From: Candidatus Hodarchaeota archaeon
GTDB taxonomy: Archaea > Asgardarchaeota > Heimdallarchaeia > Hodarchaeales > Hodarchaeaceae
Assembly (NCBI GenBank): GCA_016839785.1
Contig: JAEOTQ010000020.1
Span: 1 to 38,616 of the forward strand
Length of the DNA stretch: 38,616 nt
Reading direction: 5' to 3'
Each line of letters starts with the position of its first letter. The stretch's first letter is position 1. Below are positions 34,258-38,616 of the stretch, one piece after another. The notes under the pieces are model-generated. The model was not told the origin of the DNA. It saw only the letters and a list, made by a program, of their open reading frames with translations, and ran no database searches. Position numbers and translations under genes: made by a program.

Positions 34258-34267
34258 CATTTAAAAT
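34258..34267 (+). promoter_or_regulatory. Candidate TATA box for the tandem-HTH regulator
   Basis: CATTTAAAAT stands about 35-43 bases before the ATG at 34301 and would give a short leader of about 10-15 bases. It is 14 bases from the large palindrome, so the regulator could control its own gene. Pattern only. Confidence 0.35.
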
Positions 34268-34300
34268 TATCTGTTTCTCATAAATTTGGATATGAATTAA

Positions 34301-35422
34301 ATGATATCTGATTTAAATCATCTATCTTTGGTAACTATAAAACGTAATTATCTTAATTTCATGGAACAAACATTAACCTGGTTTGATTCTTCTCTTATTC
34401 GTATCTTATTTTCTTTACTTATGGAAAAAAAGCCACTGACTCAGGAAGAGCTAATTGCCTTAACTGATCTTAATAGAGCGACAGTATCAGATACTCTTTC
34501 CAAATTAACTGGATCAAATAGCAAATTTTTAGTATTACAATCTCGGAGAAAAGGAGAACGGAAAAAACGATATCATTGCCCCCAGGATTTATCTGTTTAT
34601 TTTAACAGTTTATTGATAGAAGGTTTAGAGTTAACAAAAATTAGCTCAGAGCATATCCCAGAATATTTAGCTAGATTAAATGCACTAAAAAATCAGAATT
34701 CTGATAAAACAAATTTCAAACGATTCTTACAAGATTATCAGAGAGTTACTACTTATTTTCATGTTGCAGTCACATTTTTTCAAAAAAACCTGAGTAATTA
34801 TGCTGACAATCCCAGTTTAATCCCAGACCATATTGAAAAAACGCTTATCACTGATGTTTCAATAACTAATGAAAGTAATTTAAATTATCTTGATAGACCA
34901 AATGACTCTCTAGATATAATAAAGAGAGATTTTATTACCTCAGAGGCTTCAAATCAATATGCTACTGTTGGAAAGAGAAAGGAGCTAGTCACAATAGGCC
35001 TTTTATTTTTTATAGAGGGAAAACCAATTACACAGAACCATATCAGCAAAATAACTGGTTTTAGTAGATCAACCGTATCAACAACCCTTTCGGATCTAGT
35101 ACAACTTAATATCATCCAAGTACTTAAAAAACCGAAAGATAGAAAAAAATATTATGAATCAAAATATACTTTAGTAGAAAATTTATTGTCAACTATACGA
35201 GTGATGAATCAAATATTCTTAAAATCAAAAACTGTGGTTAACGATCAATTTTTAGCCAATATCGAGGACATTAAAGGCTTGAAGGAGGAAAAAGATAAAC
35301 TTAAGACTTTTATGATCGAAAATATACAATTTTTTGACTTATTTATCGATTATACAAGAGCTTGTAGCGATGTTGTAAATAAACTCCTATCAGAATATGC
35401 AGTATCAGATCCTAGCACTTAA
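34301..35422 (+). CDS. Transcription regulator with two GbsR/MarR-like winged-helix domains
   Basis: 373 residues. Two helix-turn-helix units with the same plan: LTQEELIALTDLNRATVSDT (about 47-66) followed by a wing with RRKGERKKRYHC, and ITQNHISKITGFSRSTVSTT (about 244-263) followed by PKDRKKYYESKY. Both match the GbsR/MarR-type pattern (x-RATVSxxLxxL). Each HTH is followed by a long helical segment likely to form the dimer interface. An internal duplication is therefore likely, and one chain may cover a full palindrome. It is divergent from the ABC exporter with two inverted repeats between them, so it probably controls that operon and itself. Not an intein or fusion artefact. Confidence 0.78.
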   Translation: MISDLNHLSLVTIKRNYLNFMEQTLTWFDSSLIRILFSLLMEKKPLTQEELIALTDLNRATVSDTLSKLTGSNSKFLVLQSRRKGERKKRYHCPQDLSVYFNSLLIEGLELTKISSEHIPEYLARLNALKNQNSDKTNFKRFLQDYQRVTTYFHVAVTFFQKNLSNYADNPSLIPDHIEKTLITDVSITNESNLNYLDRPNDSLDIIKRDFITSEASNQYATVGKRKELVTIGLLFFIEGKPITQNHISKITGFSRSTVSTTLSDLVQLNIIQVLKKPKDRKKYYESKYTLVENLLSTIRVMNQIFLKSKTVVNDQFLANIEDIKGLKEEKDKLKTFMIENIQFFDLFIDYTRACSDVVNKLLSEYAVSDPST

Positions 35423-35562
35423 TATCTTTCTATACTCCTGTAAACGAATAGTTTGTAGGCGTTTGCCTATTATCTGATAGAATTCCAATTATAAAGTAGA
35501 GCTGAGGAACGAAAGATTTCTTAAATGCTGAACTTAATGAATAGAGGAAAAGCTGTGATATC

Positions 35563-36054
35563 ATGAGAGATAAGTGGCAAGTTGTGCCAAAACGTGTAGG
35601 ACGGAGTAGAAAGATTCAAGTCCGACAATTCGAGCCCGAAGAAATTTTCATTGAGTTTGAATTAAATGTCCAAGATCCAGATTCAACTCAAGATGCTATT
35701 GAGGAAGCAACCCAATTAGCAATTTCATATCTGGATACGGAAGAAAAAAAACTGCGTAAGACTCCCTCGACTCAAGCTGCAAAAAAATCAGCTCAACCCA
35801 AAGTGAAAGAAGAATATGCAATACAAATCACGGAGGAGGGAAAAAAGTTAGGTAAGTTCAATATTAAAAAGTCTGAGGATTCTCAATTTGAAAATTTCAT
35901 CCATTTATGGCTTGAAATAGATAATGAAAAAATCTATGTTGGTTATCTTAGAAAAGATAGCGGAGATTTCACGATAAAGGACAAAAATAAGATAATTTTA
36001 GAAAAATATGGTGTGAAAAGAGGGAAGCATTTTAGAATAATGCAGAAATTATAA
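35563..36054 (+). CDS. Conserved-looking unknown, possible two-part basic protein
   Basis: 163 residues, not recognised. An N-terminal segment of about 60 residues starts with basic VPKRVGRSRKIQVRQF, then a Glu/Asp-rich helix (about 40-60), a short Lys/Ala/Gln linker (65-83) and a C-terminal beta-rich half (85-163) with IHLWLEIDNEKIYVGYLRKD. The overall charge pattern suggests a soluble cytoplasmic protein. It ends 29 bases before MEMO1 on the same strand and may share its message. No signal peptide, Cys pairs or membrane helix. Confidence 0.5.
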   Translation: MRDKWQVVPKRVGRSRKIQVRQFEPEEIFIEFELNVQDPDSTQDAIEEATQLAISYLDTEEKKLRKTPSTQAAKKSAQPKVKEEYAIQITEEGKKLGKFNIKKSEDSQFENFIHLWLEIDNEKIYVGYLRKDSGDFTIKDKNKIILEKYGVKRGKHFRIMQKL

Positions 36055-36083
36055 TCATATATTGATTAAATGAAGAGATAAAA

Positions 36084-36974
36084 ATGGATAGACAGAGTCG
36101 ACATGCGGGAAGTTGGTATGAGGGTACTGAAAAATCCTTGACACAACAAATTAATAATTTATTTTGTGATAAACAATGGGGATATGGGAAAGATCCATTG
36201 GAAAATATGGATGATAGGATTATTGACTCAAATCTTATAGGAATTGTCTCCCCCCATGCGGGATATGTTTATAGTGGGCCTATCGCCTCCCATGGATTTG
36301 CAGAAGTGTTCAAGCGAATAGAAAAGATAGATACAGTAATTATTTTAGGGCCTAATCATCAAGGATTGGGTGTACCAATTTCATTCTATCCTGGAGGGCA
36401 TTGGAGTAACCCTCTTGGATCTGTGAAAGTTGATACTGAATTTGTAGACTATGCAAGAACATACGACTTTGAACCAATCCAAGAACGGATTGGATTTGAA
36501 CGAATCGCACATGTAAATGAACATTCAATCGATATCCAGTTGCCGTTTTTACAATATCTCTACAAGAATGACTTTGAAATTGCACCTATTTCCCTCGGAG
36601 ATCAGTCCTTTAATCCTGTAGTTTCAACGCTTTCCACTTTCTTAAGTGATTACATAACTTCACATTCTGAAAAACGAATTTTAATAGTTTCCAGTAGTGA
36701 TTTCTCGCATGAACATAATTATGAACTTGTCGTAAAGAATGATAAAACGATGTTGTCCTATTTAGAGTCTATGAACCTTAAAGAAGCAGAACAGTTTAGA
36801 CAGAGAATAAGAATGACAATGTGTGGGTATGCGCCTGTTTTTACTCTCATTCAAACTGCAAAAAATCTTGGCACTCCTTCAGTAGAAATCCTAAAATATG
36901 CCAACAGTACAGATATTCATCCAGGAGGAGGATATACCGTTGGTTACGCTAGTATTCTAGTTAGATCATCGTAA
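36084..36974 (+). CDS. MEMO1-family protein (AmmeMemoRadiSam component B)
   Basis: 296 residues, matching the family length. Opening RHAGSWYEG (6-14) and motifs PHAGYVYSGP (57-66), NHQG (91-94), HSIDIQLPF (147-155), SSDFSHE (204-210) and CGYAP (247-251) are the standard MEMO1 blocks. H58, H92, D206, H209 and C247 line up with the metal-site residues of human MEMO1 as I recall them. Family knowledge: archaeal homologues accompany AMMECR1 and a radical-SAM protein in the AMMECR1/MEMO/radical-SAM set; neither partner is in this window. It lies between the unknown gene (29 bases) and the PfkB kinase (40 bases), on the same strand. The chemistry is not established. Confidence 0.92.
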   Translation: MDRQSRHAGSWYEGTEKSLTQQINNLFCDKQWGYGKDPLENMDDRIIDSNLIGIVSPHAGYVYSGPIASHGFAEVFKRIEKIDTVIILGPNHQGLGVPISFYPGGHWSNPLGSVKVDTEFVDYARTYDFEPIQERIGFERIAHVNEHSIDIQLPFLQYLYKNDFEIAPISLGDQSFNPVVSTLSTFLSDYITSHSEKRILIVSSSDFSHEHNYELVVKNDKTMLSYLESMNLKEAEQFRQRIRMTMCGYAPVFTLIQTAKNLGTPSVEILKYANSTDIHPGGGYTVGYASILVRSS

Positions 36975-37014
36975 AAGGTTTTTATAGTAATCATAAATTG
37001 TTGGGATAGAAAAA

Positions 37015-37977
37015 ATGAGCTCTAATATCCTAGTAATCGGAAAAACCGCGTATAAATTAAATTTTAAAATATTATCTGATTTTTCAACCTTTAATGAATT
37101 AAAAACACATCAAGCTGCCGAAGCTAAAAGAGAATATGATGGGATGGCTTCCAATATTGTCTATGGATTAACTGTACTTGGTAGTTCACCCACACTCACT
37201 TCTATTGTCGGTAAGGATTTTGAATGGAATTTAAAACCCTATTTTGAACAATTGGGAGTAGAATTAAAATTATTTCAAGACTCTGATAGAGAAACTGCCT
37301 GTAACTTCCATCTTATGGATGAAACAGATCATTCTATACTAATAGAACAGAATAATTGTTACAACTATTTTGCGGAACAGTCCCTAATTGTTAAAATACC
37401 TCCCAAACTGCTAGATAGATTTAATGTAATATTTGTTGGGACTGGAAAGGTTGAAGCCGATGTGAAATTCCTAAATTACATATATGAAACGAACAAGGCC
37501 ATTCCAGTGGTATATTCCCCCGATGGGAACATAAGAGAGGTGTCGCAATGGCGCTTTTCCCAAATCTTGGAAAAAGTGTCAATCTTTGTTTGTAATGAAA
37601 TAGAATTGCAATTGCTTGAAGAGAAAGCAAAAGCAACTCGTTCGGATTTCTTACAAAAATATCCCCGCCTAAAATACATTGTATCTATGGAGGATCGCTC
37701 CAAAATAATAATCTATGCAAAAAATCTGAAAATTAAGGTTACTGACGGGCCTGTAACGGATGAAATCTCCAATATTGGTTGGCAAGATGCTTTTCGTGCA
37801 GGACTAATTTTTGGAGTTTCAAAAAAGAAACCGATTGATGAAGCTGCTAAGTTAGCTGCCTCGCTTGCTTCATACTATGTGGAATCACAAGGCCCTCATA
37901 GCTATTCGCCAAGTGTAGAACAAGTTCAATTACGAGCATTTGAAGTAAGAACAGTTAAGAAAGAAACTAAAAATTAG
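37015..37977 (+). CDS. PfkB-family carbohydrate/nucleoside kinase
   Basis: 320 residues. The N-terminal strand (ILVIGKTAYKLNF) and YDGMASNIVYGLTVLG (about 41-56) correspond to the Gly-rich substrate loop of PfkB enzymes, and NIGWQDAFRAG (253-263) to the second signature; D258 is the catalytic base position. The usual anion-hole GAGD reads NIGWQD, with the first two Gly replaced, so ATP use may be altered. Family knowledge: PfkB includes ribokinase, adenosine kinase and ADP-dependent sugar kinases. A TATA-like ATAGTAAT (36984 region) lies about 25 bases ahead, so a leaderless message is possible. Adenine deaminase lies close by on the opposite strand, which would suit a nucleoside kinase; that is only a guess. 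Confidence 0.75.
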   Translation: MSSNILVIGKTAYKLNFKILSDFSTFNELKTHQAAEAKREYDGMASNIVYGLTVLGSSPTLTSIVGKDFEWNLKPYFEQLGVELKLFQDSDRETACNFHLMDETDHSILIEQNNCYNYFAEQSLIVKIPPKLLDRFNVIFVGTGKVEADVKFLNYIYETNKAIPVVYSPDGNIREVSQWRFSQILEKVSIFVCNEIELQLLEEKAKATRSDFLQKYPRLKYIVSMEDRSKIIIYAKNLKIKVTDGPVTDEISNIGWQDAFRAGLIFGVSKKKPIDEAAKLAASLASYYVESQGPHSYSPSVEQVQLRAFEVRTVKKETKN

Positions 37978-37986
37978 AATATGTAT

Positions 37987-38364
37987 CTATGCCGCTATTC
38001 CTCTTGCGGCTGCACCATGGCTCCACAATGAAATCTGCTTGAAATTTACAAATTCAAGACCAATTTCGTCTAATTCCTTTCTTACAATCATCCTAATGCG
38101 ATTAAAGATAATAGGTCTTTGATTAACGATTTCATCTTCATTTATATCTTTTAAGATTAAATCAATATGTCTTTGAATTTGAAAGTATAGAAAAACATTT
38201 ACTGCATCAAGATCTAGATTGCCCTTAGTGACTTGAGCGAATCGCTCCAAATCCTTTGTATGATAACTTAGAATTCCTCTAAAATCAATTTCTACATTAT
38301 TAACAGAAGAAATTCGTGTATATGCGAAATCAAGTGAGTAAATGCAATGTTCTTTTATTTCCAT
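37987..38364 (-). CDS. Small unknown protein upstream-linked to adenine deaminase
   Basis: 125 residues. Not firmly recognised. The sequence has beta-strand-like starts (SLDFAYTRIS, VEIDFRGILSYHT) followed by helices and RKELDEIGLEFVNFKQISLW, which vaguely recalls the SPFH/band-7 core but without its transmembrane part; the match is weak. It starts 14 bases after the stop of the adenine deaminase fragment on the same strand, so it is probably co-transcribed as the second gene. It is convergent with the PfkB kinase, its stop only nine bases away. It ends in HGAAARGIAA. Confidence 0.45.
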   Translation of the reverse strand: MEIKEHCIYSLDFAYTRISSVNNVEIDFRGILSYHTKDLERFAQVTKGNLDLDAVNVFLYFQIQRHIDLILKDINEDEIVNQRPIIFNRIRMIVRKELDEIGLEFVNFKQISLWSHGAAARGIAA

Positions 38365-38378
38365 TTAATTTTTCATTC

Positions 38379-38616
38379 CTATTGACTAATATTAGAGATT
38401 AATTCAGTAAAAGCAAATTTGTCGACATCTACAAGTCCTTTATCAGTGATCTTTAAATGTGGAATTACTGGTAATGCCATAAATGATAATGCCATTAGCG
38501 GTTCATCAAAATTTGACACTTCATCCTTAAAAATTTGATTGATCGCTTCTAATTCATCATACAAGGTTTGATATGATTGTGTACTCATTAAACCACCAAA
38601 AGGAAGGGGTACCTTA
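38379..38616 (-). CDS. Adenine deaminase, C-terminal fragment cut by the window edge
   Basis: The frame is open through the right edge with no stop, and its last about 79 residues read like the end of adenine deaminase: VPLPFGGLMST, then a helix and LSFMALPVIPHLKITDKGLV (residues before the stop at 38379). This block (PFMxLSFLALPVIPxLKxTDxGLVDV) is the characteristic C-terminus of Ade/AdeC, where it closes the active-site domain. An internal ATG at 38588 gives a 69-residue frame but cuts inside the conserved VPLPxxGLMS motif, so it is not the start. Family knowledge: the enzyme deaminates adenine to hypoxanthine in purine salvage. The rest of the gene lies outside the window. Confidence 0.85.
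   Translation of the reverse strand, partial: KVPLPFGGLMSTQSYQTLYDELEAINQIFKDEVSNFDEPLMALSFMALPVIPHLKITDKGLVDVDKFAFTELISNISQ

Noticed and set aside
38379-38588. Complete 69-residue small protein at the right edge
   Set aside because: The frame is open upstream of the ATG and reads VPLPFGGLMST, a conserved part of adenine deaminase, so it is a partial gene.
1-38616. CRISPR arrays, insertion sequences, rRNA genes
   Set aside because: No regularly spaced repeats, transposase-like proteins, terminal inverted repeats or rRNA-like stretches were seen on either strand.

Overview
The window looks like a piece of an Asgard archaeal chromosome (AT-rich, about 35% GC by eye). The lineage cannot be fixed from sequence alone, but the signs agree: an ABCE1/RLI-type ATPase, an archaeal/eukaryotic-type tryptophanyl-tRNA synthetase, four Rag/Gtr-like GTPases with HKxD G4 motifs (one of them a decayed pseudo-GTPase), a MEMO1-family protein, a secreted metalloprotease with a PGF-type C-terminal anchor, TATA-like (TTTAAATA) promoters and many GTG/TTG starts. 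No rRNA, tRNA, CRISPR or transposon was found.

Layout. 1-6.6 kb: an Eis-like acetyltransferase, a small zinc-finger membrane protein, a two-domain MTase, a surface metalloprotease and a tandem pair of YdjM/DUF457-like membrane proteins. 6.9-9.9 kb: a divergent ABCE1 and an M50 intramembrane protease. 9.97-14.35 kb: a minus-strand cluster of five genes with two intact Rag-like GTPases, one pseudo-Rag, one longin-like candidate and one unknown. 14.6-18.7 kb: TrpRS (possibly coupled to a short upstream ORF), an MFS permease and a fourth Rag-like GTPase.

18.9-31.4 kb is the most unusual part. Five overlapping plus-strand genes encode NuoE-, NuoF- and NuoG-like diaphorase subunits followed by NfnA- and NfnB-like subunits. 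The NuoG-like subunit has neither an H-cluster nor an intact molybdopterin domain. This composition recalls electron-bifurcating transhydrogenases such as Nfn and the Sporomusa Stn enzyme, so the likely job is moving electrons between ferredoxin, NADH and NADPH. A minus-strand group follows: a CBS-pair protein and two paralogous unknown proteins. The C-terminal beta-rich domain of these two unknowns is also present as an extra tail on the NfnB-like subunit, which ties them to the complex. Then comes a second Nfn-like pair, in which the NfnA part is fused behind a thioredoxin-reductase-like flavoprotein that has lost its redox CxxC.

31.5-38.6 kb: an ABC-2 exporter divergent from a tandem-HTH regulator with two inverted repeats between them, then a conserved unknown, MEMO1, a PfkB-family kinase, a small unknown and the C-terminus of an adenine deaminase that runs off the window edge. 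No gene-free stretch is longer than about 300 bases; the longer gaps (about 200-280 bases) hold only the candidate promoters, hairpins and short ORF listed.
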